Shown here: one piece after another, positions 50,715 to 60,193 of the stretch
Position numbering within the stretch: the stretch's first letter is position 1
Layout: every line of letters starts with the position of its first letter
Assembly (NCBI GenBank): GCA_946478235.1
Contig: CAMLBF010000002.1
Location: 248,001-312,000, forward strand
DNA length: 64,000 nt
Direction of reading: 5' to 3'
DNA from: an uncultured Bartonella sp.
GTDB taxonomy: Bacteria; Pseudomonadota; Alphaproteobacteria; Rhizobiales; Rhizobiaceae
Position numbers and translations under genes: made by a program
The notes under the pieces: generated by a model
What the model was told of the DNA's origin: nothing
The model's database searches: none
Seen by the model: the letters and a program-made list of their open reading frames with translations, nothing else

Positions 50715-51103
50715 TCGACAGCATAGAACAGTGCAGCCACTGCACGATCTTCCGCTAACAACACGTTGTAGGTGCGCACAGCCGCACCAGTACTCATCGT
50801 ATCAGTTGAAATATGTTTTTGCCTCAATACAGCAAGAATATCTTGAGGCATACGCAATAAGTTATCCCCTGTTCCAACAAGAAATACCTCTATCTTATCT
50901 GCTTCCTGCAATACGCGTTCGATATCCGCCATGGTTGGAACGGGCGATTGAGGCATAATGCCATAAATACCAGATGGAACACAAATAATCGAACCGCGAT
51001 GAGACATATCTGCGAATCTGAAACCACCATTGCCATAAGCTTCTATTGGTGCACGTCCCGGGAAATGGGCTTCTCTTATCTGGATTGCATCAAACATGGA
51101 CAA
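50711..51103 (-). CDS. Mth938-like domain protein (DUF498)
   Basis: The 130-residue protein has the Mth938/NDUFAF3-like fold: an N-terminal IEAYGNGGFRFADMSHRGSIICVP segment pattern (about 19-42), a VGTGDNLLRMP loop and TGAAVRTYNVLLAEDRAV at the end. The mitochondrial relative NDUFAF3 is a complex I assembly factor. Its pairing with the NDUFAF6-like gene downstream is therefore notable. It lies 6 bp after secDF. Confidence 0.85.
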   Translation of the reverse strand: MSMFDAIQIREAHFPGRAPIEAYGNGGFRFADMSHRGSIICVPSGIYGIMPQSPVPTMADIERVLQEADKIEVFLVGTGDNLLRMPQDILAVLRQKHISTDTMSTGAAVRTYNVLLAEDRAVAALFYAVE

Positions 51104-51109
51104 CCCTTT

Positions 51110-53347
51110 CTATTGTGTGCTGGTTGCGTTTGGTTTTACCCTTAAAAGCACAAGAAGCGGACCAGCAATAAATATTGATGAATAGGTACCAATAACAATA
51201 CCAATCAATAAAACAGACGCAAAATCCTTCATGTCTGCCCCACCAAAGTAATAAAGCGGAATATGGGCAAGTAGGGTTACTAACGATGTCAATATTGTAC
51301 GAGATAATGTGCGGTTAATGGCAATATCAACCAGACTTGTCATGGCAATTCCACCCCGTTTGGACAGAAGTGAACGTATCCGGTCATAAACAACGATTGT
51401 ATCGTTGAGCGAATAGCCAATAATTGCTAATAGTGCCGCGATACTCCACAGGTTAAATTGCCATTGGAACAACAAAAAGACACCAACAAGAATGATAACA
51501 TCATGGATTGTTGTCAGAACAGCTCCCAATGCAAATTGCCAACGGAACCTTATCCAGACATAAGCAAAAATAGCCAATAGTGAGACGAGAATCGCCAAAG
51601 CACTAACACGGCTTAACTCACTTGAAACGGTTGGTCCTACAATATCCATGCGTTGGAGTGTGTAATCCTCATAGAACTCACCTCTGAGTTTAACAGCAAC
51701 TGTTTGCTCTGCATCTTCGCCATTTCCCTGGCTAGCGATTGTCAACAAAGCAACAGATGGCCTTTTGGCCTGCGTCACCGTCACACCACCAATATTCAGC
51801 TCGTTTACTCTATTGGCTATATCATAGATATCTGCCTGACCTTTTTTGGCTTCTAGAACAGCCAAAGATCCGCCAGAAAAATCTATTCCATAATTAACCC
51901 CTGCCGACCAATAAAGACCACCGGTCAAAATAACCAATACAACAGAAAGACCCAATGTAATTTTACCGAGTTTCATGAAATGTATACTCGTATTGGGCGG
52001 AATAATGCGAATGATGCGCTGTGGAATTTCACGCGGACGGAATGACCTGATCCACCAGCTTATCATCATGCGTGTAAAGGTGAAGGTAGTAAAAAGTGAC
52101 GTAAGAATACCAATTGTGACGGTAAGTGCAAAGCCATGTATTGGACCAGTACCAAGCATGAATAAGACCAGTGCTGCGATCAAAGTCGTAACATTTGCGT
52201 CAAGAATGGTACCAATCGCGCCGGAAAAACCGGCTTCAATTGCTTGTGTTACCGAATAATTGCTACGGCGCGCTTCTCTTATGCGCTCATAAATAAGAAT
52301 ATTGGAGTCGACCGATACGCCGATAATCAACACCAGACCGGCAAATCCAGCCAAGGTTAGCGGTGTTCCTATAATAGAGAGTATCGCGATCAACATGCCT
52401 AAATTGGCGGCAAGCGCAATATCAGCAGTTACACCCAGCAAACCATAGGATAATATCATAAATAAAGCGACAACAATCACGGCACCAAATGCAGCATATA
52501 AGCCTGCTTTTGCGTAAGCCGAGCCAAGATCTCCCCCAATTGTGCGCTCTTCAATAAATGTCAAATCTTCCGGTAAAGGTCCTGTTGAAAGCACCGTCTG
52601 GAGATTCTGTGCGACGTCTTGCGGCAAAGGTCCTACACGAATATAGCCATCATCAATTGGTGCAGGAAAACGAAGTGCCGACAGCACCTCATTATCAAAT
52701 ACAATAATTAAGCGTTTATCTGCGCTATTTCGGGTAAATTCAGAAAGCTTATTTTGACCTTCCCCATTCAGTGCAACCGTCAAAACAGCATTGCCATTTT
52801 TTTCGGCTTCCGCATAAGCCGAAGCAACATCGGCATTGGTTAGAAATGGCTTATCCTTCATAAGATAACTGACTGGAGGATCATCCATCGAATAGCCTAT
52901 TATCGTTCCAGAAGGGCGCTCTACCTTACCCATGACAATGTCGCCTACAGGAACCGAGGTATCTTCTTCATAAAGAGAAAGACGGGCCGTGACACTGACA
53001 ATATCTTTTAACAACTGAACATTGAATAGACCGGGCACTTCAATACGAATTTTATCGCGCCCTTGTTTTGCAATGGAATAATCTTGGAAATCGGATGCGC
53101 CAATATCAAGGCGCCGTTCCATAACATTAATTGTTTCCTCACGCTTATTAACAGCGTTGGCAGGCATTTGCACAACAAGACGGGAACCACCTTGCAAATC
53201 GATGCCCATTGGCAAATGCAATTTAGAATAAAACTTGGGCAAATGATTGAGGACGCTATGTGGCAATATGTTGGGAAGAGCCACAACAATACCAAGAATA
53301 ACAACCAACCAAATCAGAAACCGTTTCCAGCGAGGAAAATAAAGCAT
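51110..53347 (-). CDS. secDF: Fused protein translocase subunit SecDF
   Basis: SecDF uses the proton gradient to pull exported proteins through SecYEG. The 745-residue product fuses SecD (MGIDLQGGSRLVVQM, about 47-61, with periplasmic P1 and first six membrane segments) to SecF (VNYGIDFSGGSLAVLE, about 474-489, with six more). The fusion is common in Hyphomicrobiales; this one lies towards the short end. yajC is upstream, 237 bp away, with a strong stem-loop between. Confidence 0.96.
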   Translation of the reverse strand: MLYFPRWKRFLIWLVVILGIVVALPNILPHSVLNHLPKFYSKLHLPMGIDLQGGSRLVVQMPANAVNKREETINVMERRLDIGASDFQDYSIAKQGRDKIRIEVPGLFNVQLLKDIVSVTARLSLYEEDTSVPVGDIVMGKVERPSGTIIGYSMDDPPVSYLMKDKPFLTNADVASAYAEAEKNGNAVLTVALNGEGQNKLSEFTRNSADKRLIIVFDNEVLSALRFPAPIDDGYIRVGPLPQDVAQNLQTVLSTGPLPEDLTFIEERTIGGDLGSAYAKAGLYAAFGAVIVVALFMILSYGLLGVTADIALAANLGMLIAILSIIGTPLTLAGFAGLVLIIGVSVDSNILIYERIREARRSNYSVTQAIEAGFSGAIGTILDANVTTLIAALVLFMLGTGPIHGFALTVTIGILTSLFTTFTFTRMMISWWIRSFRPREIPQRIIRIIPPNTSIHFMKLGKITLGLSVVLVILTGGLYWSAGVNYGIDFSGGSLAVLEAKKGQADIYDIANRVNELNIGGVTVTQAKRPSVALLTIASQGNGEDAEQTVAVKLRGEFYEDYTLQRMDIVGPTVSSELSRVSALAILVSLLAIFAYVWIRFRWQFALGAVLTTIHDVIILVGVFLLFQWQFNLWSIAALLAIIGYSLNDTIVVYDRIRSLLSKRGGIAMTSLVDIAINRTLSRTILTSLVTLLAHIPLYYFGGADMKDFASVLLIGIVIGTYSSIFIAGPLLVLLRVKPNATSTQ

Positions 53348-53509
53348 AAACGGACTCCTAATTTAAGATGATATCCATTTTATAAATGGAATATCTGTTG
53401 TTGCAAACCACTTGTGCCTTTAAAGTATAAAAAGGGACCCAACCAATACGGTAAGGCCCGATTTTATTCATGATACGCGTACCACAAATATATTACCAAA
53501 CAAGAAACG

Positions 53510-53534
53510 AAGATTCCTGCGTCGCAGGAATCTT
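53510..53534. promoter_or_regulatory. Strong stem-loop between yajC and secDF
   Basis: AAGATTCCTGCG and CGCAGGAATCTT form a 12-bp stem around one T (in practice a 5-base loop). The T-run is on the plus side, whereas both flanking genes are on the minus strand, where TCGTTTCTTG follows. It may be a weak terminator, an RNA-processing or an mRNA-stability element after yajC. Confidence 0.65.
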
Positions 53535-53584
53535 TTTGATAAAACCGCAAATGGCGTCAAACTATCCATAAATAGTTACCGTTA

Positions 53585-54064
53585 TTATTTTGCATTCTTA
53601 TCTGCTTCGTCCTTGCTCTCTGTTTCGGTAGGTGCTGTTTCTACTGTTTTAGAAGCATCAGCGTTTTTTTCAACCTGCTTTGGTGCAGCTTTTTTAGCAG
53701 ATTTTTGTTTGGCTGCTGGTTTTGGCTTGCTTTCAGCGGCTGGTTCACCTTTCACGCGAACATCGGCAATCGTCGCAAGAAGAACACGAATGCGTGTATT
53801 CTCGGCGATTTCAACTTCAATCTCCCCAGTTCCTTCGCTGACCTTGACAACACGACCAACAATACCGCCACCTGTGACAACTGTGTCGCCACGACGAACT
53901 GCATTCAGCATTTCCTGACGCTTCTTCATCTGATTGCGCTGAGGACGAATAATAAGAAAATACATGATCACAAAGATCAGAATAAAAGGCGCAAATGTCA
54001 TCAATGTTGACATTTCACCTGTTGCGCCACCAGCTGCCTGAGCATAAGCGTTCGTAATAAACAT
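53585..54064 (-). CDS. yajC: Preprotein translocase accessory subunit YajC
   Basis: YajC associates with SecDF. The 159-residue product has one membrane segment (TFAPFILIFVIMYFLIIRPQ, about 23-42) followed by the family block RNQMKKRQEMLNAVRRGDTVVTGGGIVGRV (pattern at about 43-72). Past residue 105 it has a Lys/Ala/Glu-rich tail not found in the core family. An export-like N-terminus (NAYAQAAGG) is probably not cleaved. Confidence 0.95.
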   Translation of the reverse strand: MFITNAYAQAAGGATGEMSTLMTFAPFILIFVIMYFLIIRPQRNQMKKRQEMLNAVRRGDTVVTGGGIVGRVVKVSEGTGEIEVEIAENTRIRVLLATIADVRVKGEPAAESKPKPAAKQKSAKKAAPKQVEKNADASKTVETAPTETESKDEADKNAK

Positions 54065-54301
54065 ATATATTCTCCTAATCGATCACGATAGGCATTGGCC
54101 TATCCTGATTGTTTTTCACTTAGAGGCGACCTTATTAGGTCTTTTACCATGTTTTCCTTAACCGCAGTCACACGGTCGTGATGTTTTATTGGCATTAAAG
54201 CCTTGCCAGCAGGAACGCAACCGGCAAAACTTGGCATAGGCCTTTTTTTATCGTTATCTGGGTACTTATTTATTTTTTCTTGCTGATTCAATCGTCGGAA
54301 C

Positions 54302-55174
54302 ATGAAAATGACTGAAAACAATATACTTGCACAAAAACTCGATGAAATTATCGAGGCGTTAAACAGAATTGCCCCGCCCAAACCACATCTTCTCGATCTA
54401 ACCCATGCTGACTGCTTCGTTTGGAATCCGGAAAAAATTACGCTCATTGATGTTCCGAAAGTCAACAAAGTCGATATTACCCTTATCAAAGGTGTCGAGA
54501 CTGCACGCAATGCACTTTTAGAAAATACGCGTTATTTTGCCAATGGATTACCAGCTAACAATGTTTTGTTATGGGGCGCACGCGGTATGGGAAAATCCTC
54601 TTTGGTAAAATCTGTTCACGCCGCCATTAATGAAGAAAACCAGCAAAAATCACCGCTTAAGCTCATTGAAATTCATCGGGAAGATATCGACTCGTTACCG
54701 CTACTCATGAGCCAATTAAAGCAAACAAACTATCGTTGCATTCTGTTTTGCGATGATCTTTCGTTTGATCACGATGATACATCCTACAAATCGCTTAAAG
54801 CAGCACTTGATGGTGGCGTAGAAGGTCGCCCTGACAATGTTATTTTTTATGCAACGTCAAACCGACGCCATCTTATGCCGCGCAATATGATTGATAATGA
54901 ACAATCAACCGCGGTTAACCCATCAGAGGCAATAGAGGAAAAAGTATCCCTATCCGATAGATTTGGATTATGGCTTGGTTTCCATAAATGCTCGCAAGAT
55001 GATTATCTTGATATGATCGACGCATATGTCCAATATTATGGATTAAATCAACCATTGGAACAAACCCACCATGAAGCATTGGAATGGGCAACAACAAGAG
55101 GAAATCGCTCGGGGCGTGTTGCTTGGCAATTTATCCAAGGGCTGGCAGGTAGATTGGGAAAAACATTGGATTAA
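54302..55174 (+). CDS. DUF815-family AAA ATPase
   Basis: The 290-residue P-loop protein has Walker A GARGMGKSS (about 92-100), Walker B ILFCDDLSFD (about 147-156) and the sensor-like YATSNRRHLMPR segment. This pattern marks the DUF815 family (PF05673). No function is established. In this order it commonly lies between yajC and the nlpD/surE group, as here. ATG at 54302 or 54308 are both possible starts. Confidence 0.88.
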   Translation: MKMTENNILAQKLDEIIEALNRIAPPKPHLLDLTHADCFVWNPEKITLIDVPKVNKVDITLIKGVETARNALLENTRYFANGLPANNVLLWGARGMGKSSLVKSVHAAINEENQQKSPLKLIEIHREDIDSLPLLMSQLKQTNYRCILFCDDLSFDHDDTSYKSLKAALDGGVEGRPDNVIFYATSNRRHLMPRNMIDNEQSTAVNPSEAIEEKVSLSDRFGLWLGFHKCSQDDYLDMIDAYVQYYGLNQPLEQTHHEALEWATTRGNRSGRVAWQFIQGLAGRLGKTLD

Positions 55175-55180
55175 CAAACC

Positions 55181-55210
55181 AAAAAAGCCGGATAAAATCC
55201 GGCTTTTTAT
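55181..55210. terminator. Bidirectional terminator between the DUF815 gene and nlpD
   Basis: AGCCGGAT and ATCCGGCT form an 8-bp stem (55186-55204) around AAA, preceded by AAAAAA and followed by TTTTAT. It serves both convergent genes. Confidence 0.93.
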
Positions 55211-55260
55211 ATTTCACGAAACGATTGCAAAACGATATTGCTTTCCCAAACGAAAAGATA

Positions 55261-56472
55261 TCAGTTTTCCAGGTATTTAACCGGATTAACCGGTGAAGAA
55301 TTCTTGCGCACTTCAAAGTGAACCCTTGGTGTCGACGCATTGCCAGACATACCGGATTTTGCGATTTCATCACCACGGCGGACTTTTTGTCCACGCTGCA
55401 CCAAAATCTTGCTGTTATGCCCGTAAACAGTCACGATATTATCTTCATGACGAATAAGAACCGTATTTCCAAATTCTTTCAGCCCATCACCGGCATAAAT
55501 GACGACACCATTTTCTGCGGCTTTAACTGAAGAACCTTCTGGAACCATGATATCAATACCGTCATTGGTACTGGAACCTTCCTTCTGTCCAAAGCTGGAA
55601 AGAATACGACCTTGGGCAGGCCAACGCATTTTGGAAATACCGGTGGCCTGAGGAGCAACAACGGCAACCTGTTCAGCCTGTTTCATTGTCGCGTCAGTGC
55701 CTTTTGCAACAGCAGGATCTGCGGTCACCTTGGCTGGTTCTGACGTCGCAGGCTTAGTCGTTGCTACAGCATTTTGTGCTGGTTGTGCTGTTGTTGCAGG
55801 CGCTGCTGGTGCTGATAGAGTTTGGCTGTTATTAGGTGTTGTTGTTGCAGATGCCAGTTTTGTTGGCTGTGCCGTAGATGAGGCACTTGTCTCATGCCCA
55901 CCAGGAATGATTAACGATTGTCCAACACGTATACCGCCATTCGTCAATCCATTTGCTGTGCGGATTGATTCGACACTAGCACCTGTTTTGCGCGATACGC
56001 TGTATAAGGTATCACCATTTTCAACCGTGTAGCTGCCATTCTTCTTGGTTGCAGAAGGTGCAGTCTGGGTTGAGGATGTTGAAGACATTGTCCCCAAATT
56101 CTGCGGTGGTGTGCCTCTTACCTGACCAGCAGAGGCGACTTGTGTCGGTTGAGATGACGTACCATAGGACGAATTTACGCCAGAAGCATTATTTACGTGT
56201 TGTGTAGGTGATGAACCATATGTTGTTTGTGCTGGGGGCAAATCACTACTTTGTACAGCACCAGTGGTCTTCGGCATTGTGTGATAGGTAGGTTCTTTTG
56301 CGACAGCCTGATGCTGCTGGGTTTGTGTTGCACCTGTGTAGAAACTATCGGTAAAGCGTTGGGTTCCGGAACTACATCCAGCGACCATGCTAGCGATGAC
56401 CAACACTGCTGCCGACTGAAGATAGCGGCGTGAAGCTTTACTTACAACATTCAAACACATGTTTCTGACCAT
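55261..56472 (-). CDS. nlpD: LysM/LytM-domain lipoprotein, NlpD-like amidase activator
   Basis: The 403-residue product has a lipoprotein signal ending MVAGC (Cys33), a long Ser/Thr/Gln/Ala-rich linker, a LysM domain (YTVENGDTLYSVSRKTG, about 147-163, to IIPGG), a second linker and a C-terminal LytM/M23 domain (about 285-400). The zinc site is degenerate: NDGIDI replaces the usual His-led motif and only HFEVR remains of the second. This is the NlpD/EnvC state, which activates cell-wall amidases at division rather than cutting. The surE-pcm-nlpD order supports it. Confidence 0.88.
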   Translation of the reverse strand: MVRNMCLNVVSKASRRYLQSAAVLVIASMVAGCSSGTQRFTDSFYTGATQTQQHQAVAKEPTYHTMPKTTGAVQSSDLPPAQTTYGSSPTQHVNNASGVNSSYGTSSQPTQVASAGQVRGTPPQNLGTMSSTSSTQTAPSATKKNGSYTVENGDTLYSVSRKTGASVESIRTANGLTNGGIRVGQSLIIPGGHETSASSTAQPTKLASATTTPNNSQTLSAPAAPATTAQPAQNAVATTKPATSEPAKVTADPAVAKGTDATMKQAEQVAVVAPQATGISKMRWPAQGRILSSFGQKEGSSTNDGIDIMVPEGSSVKAAENGVVIYAGDGLKEFGNTVLIRHEDNIVTVYGHNSKILVQRGQKVRRGDEIAKSGMSGNASTPRVHFEVRKNSSPVNPVKYLEN

Positions 56473-56606
56473 TTACCCGATACTCAACTAACGCTATTTA
56501 ATCGTGTTAGTGTTACCTGACGGTTAAAATTCTTTTTTTATGATAAGATTTTTATGAATAGTTGAAAAAGTAAAGATTATCTGGGTAACTTTTCTATGAC
56601 AATTTC

Positions 56607-57266
56607 TTACAAGGCCGCGGCAACACCTTCAATGAAAGGTTGATAACGCACGCGAAACATATCGATGCGTTCAAAACGGCTTCCTGTTTTACGATAGCGG
56701 ACAACCATTTGTTGTCCTTCATCTGGTCCAATTGCCTGAATGAGAATGCCGTTAGCAGCTAATGAATCAAGAAATTCTTGCGGTTCGTCACTGCGCGAAG
56801 GCCAAATTATAATACGGTCATAAGGTCCAGCCCCGGTAAGAACCCTGCTACCGTCCATTTGTCGCAAAATGATATTATCAATTTCCAAAGTATGGAAACG
56901 TTGTCTTGCAAGATCACATAAGGTTTTATAACGTTCAACAGTAGTGATACGGCCAGCTAAGCGGGCAATGATTGCTGCAGTAAAACCTGAACCGGTGCCT
57001 ATTTCCAAAACCCTATGTTTTTTTTCCAAAGCGAGTGCAGACAAAATATAAAGCTGCTCTTCAAGCCGCTCAATATATTCACCACACTCAATCGGGATAA
57101 CTTTGTTATCATATGCAAAATTGATATATGGCGCAGAAATAAATTGACGTCGGGATGTCCTTTCCAAAGCGGCAAAAAGGGGCATATCATCAAGCCCCTT
57201 GCCCCGCATCTTCAATACGAGGCTGGCTATCTCTTCACGCTCTGATAAAGGTTCTTCCGTTACCAT
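56607..57266 (-). CDS. pcm: Protein-L-isoaspartate O-methyltransferase homologue (divergent)
   Basis: Pcm methylates isoaspartyl residues to start repair of aged proteins. The 219-residue product has the SAM motif RVLEIGTGSGFTAAI (about 85-99) and ends RVRYQPFIEG, as in the family. However, the GQTISQP substrate loop of active enzymes reads CGEYIERLEEQ here (about 61-71), and the post-II motif is IIIWPSRSDEP. So the isoaspartate specificity is in doubt. It starts 3 bp after surE. Confidence 0.82.
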   Translation of the reverse strand: MVTEEPLSEREEIASLVLKMRGKGLDDMPLFAALERTSRRQFISAPYINFAYDNKVIPIECGEYIERLEEQLYILSALALEKKHRVLEIGTGSGFTAAIIARLAGRITTVERYKTLCDLARQRFHTLEIDNIILRQMDGSRVLTGAGPYDRIIIWPSRSDEPQEFLDSLAANGILIQAIGPDEGQQMVVRYRKTGSRFERIDMFRVRYQPFIEGVAAAL

Positions 57267-57269
57267 CGA

Positions 57270-58034
57270 CTAGTTGTTTCCCAACGCGTCTTTAACAATT
57301 TGCTGGGTTTTATAAGCTGTCAAATCAAGCTGTAACGGTGTGACAGAAACACAGTTACTTCTCAAAGCACTGACATCTGTATCATTCCCCTCACCTGCAT
57401 TACCACGACTGAAATGCATCCAGTAGTAAGGGAGTCCACGTCCATCTGCACGTTCATCAATCATGATTTCATGTGCCATTTTACCTTGCGTGGTCACACG
57501 CACTTCTTTGACATCCTGCGCTGCGCAAGCAGGAAAATTAAGATTTAACAACACACCCTTTGGAACGGGTGCTTGAATAAGCTTTTTAAGAATGGCAGGC
57601 GCAAGCGTTTCAACAGTATCCCATGGAATATCGCGACGATTATTTTCCGCAATATATTCTTGTGAAAGTGCCATGGAACGAATGCCTAACATGGTTCCTT
57701 CAATAGCACCTGCAACTGTACCTGAATATGTGACATCATCTGCAAGATTGCCACCCGCATTAACGCCAGAAAGTACAAGATCTGGCGGCTCGGGCAATAG
57801 ATGTTTAACCGCCATTATAACACAATCGGTTGGTGTACCATTAATAGCAAAGTGGCGGTCGTCAATTGTTCGTATCCGTAAGGGTTCTGAAAGTGTAAGC
57901 GAGTGGGAAAGACCACTCTGATCCCGTTCCGGCGCAACCACCCATACGTCATCAGAAAGTGTACGCGCTATCCGCTCCAGTACCTTTAAGCCTTCAGCAT
58001 GAGTACTGTCATCATTGGTCAATAGAATACGCAA
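57270..58034 (-). CDS. surE: 5'/3'-nucleotidase SurE
   Basis: SurE is a metal-dependent nucleotidase and exopolyphosphatase. The 254-residue product begins (M)RILLTNDDS, with the paired Asp ligands, then [20 protein letters not shown] and SGVNAGGN. I choose TTG at 58034, because GGGGAG lies 7 nt upstream and the product then starts where the family does. The TTG at 58049 overlaps that site. The third Asp is followed by Ser instead of the common Gly. It lies 21 bp after serS. Confidence 0.95.
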   Translation of the reverse strand: MRILLTNDDSTHAEGLKVLERIARTLSDDVWVVAPERDQSGLSHSLTLSEPLRIRTIDDRHFAINGTPTDCVIMAVKHLLPEPPDLVLSGVNAGGNLADDVTYSGTVAGAIEGTMLGIRSMALSQEYIAENNRRDIPWDTVETLAPAILKKLIQAPVPKGVLLNLNFPACAAQDVKEVRVTTQGKMAHEIMIDERADGRGLPYYWMHFSRGNAGEGNDTDVSALRSNCVSVTPLQLDLTAYKTQQIVKDALGNN

Positions 58035-58055
58035 TTTTATGCTCCCCAAAACCTA

Positions 58056-59333
58056 TTAAGGTTCAATACGTTCAATTCCACCCATGTAAGGGCGCAAAAC
58101 CTCAGGAACGACGACAGAACCATCAGCCTGCTGGTAGTTTTCCATGACAGCAATTAAACAACGCCCAACTGCAACACCCGAACCATTAAGCGTATGAACG
58201 AATCGCGGTGATTTTTCACCGTCTTTACGATAACGTGCATTCATTCTCCGCCCTTGGAAATCACCACAAACAGAACAACTTGATATCTCACGATATGTAT
58301 TCTGACCTGGTAACCAAACCTCGATATCGTACGTTTTACGCGAACTGAACCCCATATCGCCAGTGCATAGCGTAATTGTACGGAACGGTAATTCCAGACG
58401 TTTCAATATATCTTCCGCACATTCAGTCATGCGCTCAAGCTCGCCTAAAGAGCTATCCTCATCGGTAATGGATACCATTTCCACTTTCCAGAACTGGTGT
58501 TGGCGCAACATGCCTCTTGTATCTCTACCGGCAGAGCCCGCTTCAGAGCGGAAACATGGCGTTAACGACGTAACGCGAATTGGAAGATCTGAAATATCAA
58601 GGATTTCACCTGCAACAAGGTTGGTCAATGGTACTTCGGCGGTTGGAATAAGCCAACGTCCATCTGTAGTCTGAAACAGGTCTTCAGCAAATTTTGGTAA
58701 TTGTGCTGTGCCATAAACTGTGTTTTCACGCACCAGAACCGGCACTGAAACTTCACGATATCCATGTTCTAATGTGTGAACATCAAGCATAAACTGACCA
58801 AGAGCGCGTTCAAGTCGCGCCAATTGCCCAGAAAGAACCGTAAAACGTGCACCTGATAAACGGCTTGCACGATCAAAATCCATTTGGCCCAAATGCTCGC
58901 CAATATCGAAATGTTCTTTTGGTGCAAAATCAAAAACAGGCGTTTTGCCTACCTTATGACGCTCAACATTATCCCGCTCGTCACGACCAACTGGTACATC
59001 ATCAAGTGGAACATTTGGAATGCGTGATAAAGCATCTTCCAATGCTGCTGTTAATTCTTTTCCATGGGATTCGGCTGTTGATAAGAACACCTTCAAGTCA
59101 GCAACTTCATTCTTGATTTCTTCAGCGCGTTTTGCATCACCATTGGCCATTGCCTGACCAATTTCTTTAGATGCAGAATTGCGTCTTTCTTGCGCAACTT
59201 GCACCTTAGCAACGTGATTACGCCGCTCCAGATCAAGCGCAATCAATTTTTCTGATAGTGGTTCCGCATTTCTTTTTACCAAAGCTTCATCGAGTTTCTG
59301 CGGATTTTCACGAATCCATTTGATGTCAAGCAT
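58056..59333 (-). CDS. serS: Seryl-tRNA synthetase
   Basis: The 425-residue class II synthetase has the N-terminal two-helix coiled-coil arm (about 30-105) that binds the long variable arm of tRNA-Ser. It also has motif 2 ([16 protein letters not shown], about 262-277), QFWKVEM and motif 3 ([19 protein letters not shown], near 385). It follows tatC by 60 bp. Confidence 0.98.
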   Translation of the reverse strand: MLDIKWIRENPQKLDEALVKRNAEPLSEKLIALDLERRNHVAKVQVAQERRNSASKEIGQAMANGDAKRAEEIKNEVADLKVFLSTAESHGKELTAALEDALSRIPNVPLDDVPVGRDERDNVERHKVGKTPVFDFAPKEHFDIGEHLGQMDFDRASRLSGARFTVLSGQLARLERALGQFMLDVHTLEHGYREVSVPVLVRENTVYGTAQLPKFAEDLFQTTDGRWLIPTAEVPLTNLVAGEILDISDLPIRVTSLTPCFRSEAGSAGRDTRGMLRQHQFWKVEMVSITDEDSSLGELERMTECAEDILKRLELPFRTITLCTGDMGFSSRKTYDIEVWLPGQNTYREISSCSVCGDFQGRRMNARYRKDGEKSPRFVHTLNGSGVAVGRCLIAVMENYQQADGSVVVPEVLRPYMGGIERIEP

Positions 59334-59393
59334 AGGATATTCCTGTATGAAATTTTTTAATCTTTAATATGTTCTTAAACTACAATATTCCGA

Positions 59394-60191
59394 TCAGGAA
59401 GCCTTGTTCTTCTGTTTTGCCTGTTTCTTTTCAATCCAACGGGAAACAATGATAGAAACTTCGTAAAGCAGAATGGTTGGAAGTGCGACACCAAACATCG
59501 TAAAAAAGTCCGATGGTGTCACAACTGCCGCAATGATTACAGCAACCAAAATAGCCCATTTTCTTTTCGAAACCAACATTTCAGACGTTAGCAAACCGGC
59601 TTTTGTCAGCAAACTCGTGATGAGTGGTAATTGGAAAATCAGCCCAAAAATCAGAATGAAAGATGTCATAAAGCTCAAATAATCAGAGATACGAGCAATG
59701 AACTCTACTTTTAAATGGGTATCAGGCAATAATTGTTGTGAAAGACTGAACCACAACATCATTGGTGCCATAATGCCATAAACAAATGCACCACCTAACA
59801 AAAACAATACGGGTGCACTAATCAGAAACGGCAAAAAAGCTTTCCGTTCATTTTTATAAAGACCGGGCGCAATAAAACTATAAAGTTGAAATGCCAGATA
59901 AGGAAACGATAATATCACACCACCAAAGGCGGCGAGTTTCATTTTGGTCAAAAATGTTTCCCAAACTTGCGTTGATTGCAACCGGATACTTTCCGGATTG
60001 CCACCCGAAATTTTCATTGCCCATTGATAAGGCCATAAAAGAAAATTCAAAATATAGTCTTTTATGAAGAAGCATAATATGAACGCGATAAAGAACGCTA
60101 TCAAAGCCGCGATAATGCGTTGACGAAGTTCTATAAGGTGTTCCAGTAAAGGGGCTGAACTAGCCGCTACTTCATCTTCTTCCTCTTGCAC
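59394..60191 (-). CDS. tatC: Twin-arginine translocase subunit TatC
   Basis: TatC recognises the twin-arginine signal. The 265-residue product has six membrane segments, the N-terminal LLEHLIELRQRI motif, FAPGLYKNERKAF-type loop (IAPGLYKNERKAFLPF, about 109-124) and the conserved FELPLI-type FQLPLI. Its start lies 2 bp after tatB. Confidence 0.97.
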   Translation of the reverse strand: MQEEEDEVAASSAPLLEHLIELRQRIIAALIAFFIAFILCFFIKDYILNFLLWPYQWAMKISGGNPESIRLQSTQVWETFLTKMKLAAFGGVILSFPYLAFQLYSFIAPGLYKNERKAFLPFLISAPVLFLLGGAFVYGIMAPMMLWFSLSQQLLPDTHLKVEFIARISDYLSFMTSFILIFGLIFQLPLITSLLTKAGLLTSEMLVSKRKWAILVAVIIAAVVTPSDFFTMFGVALPTILLYEVSIIVSRWIEKKQAKQKNKAS

Positions 60192-60193
60192 GA

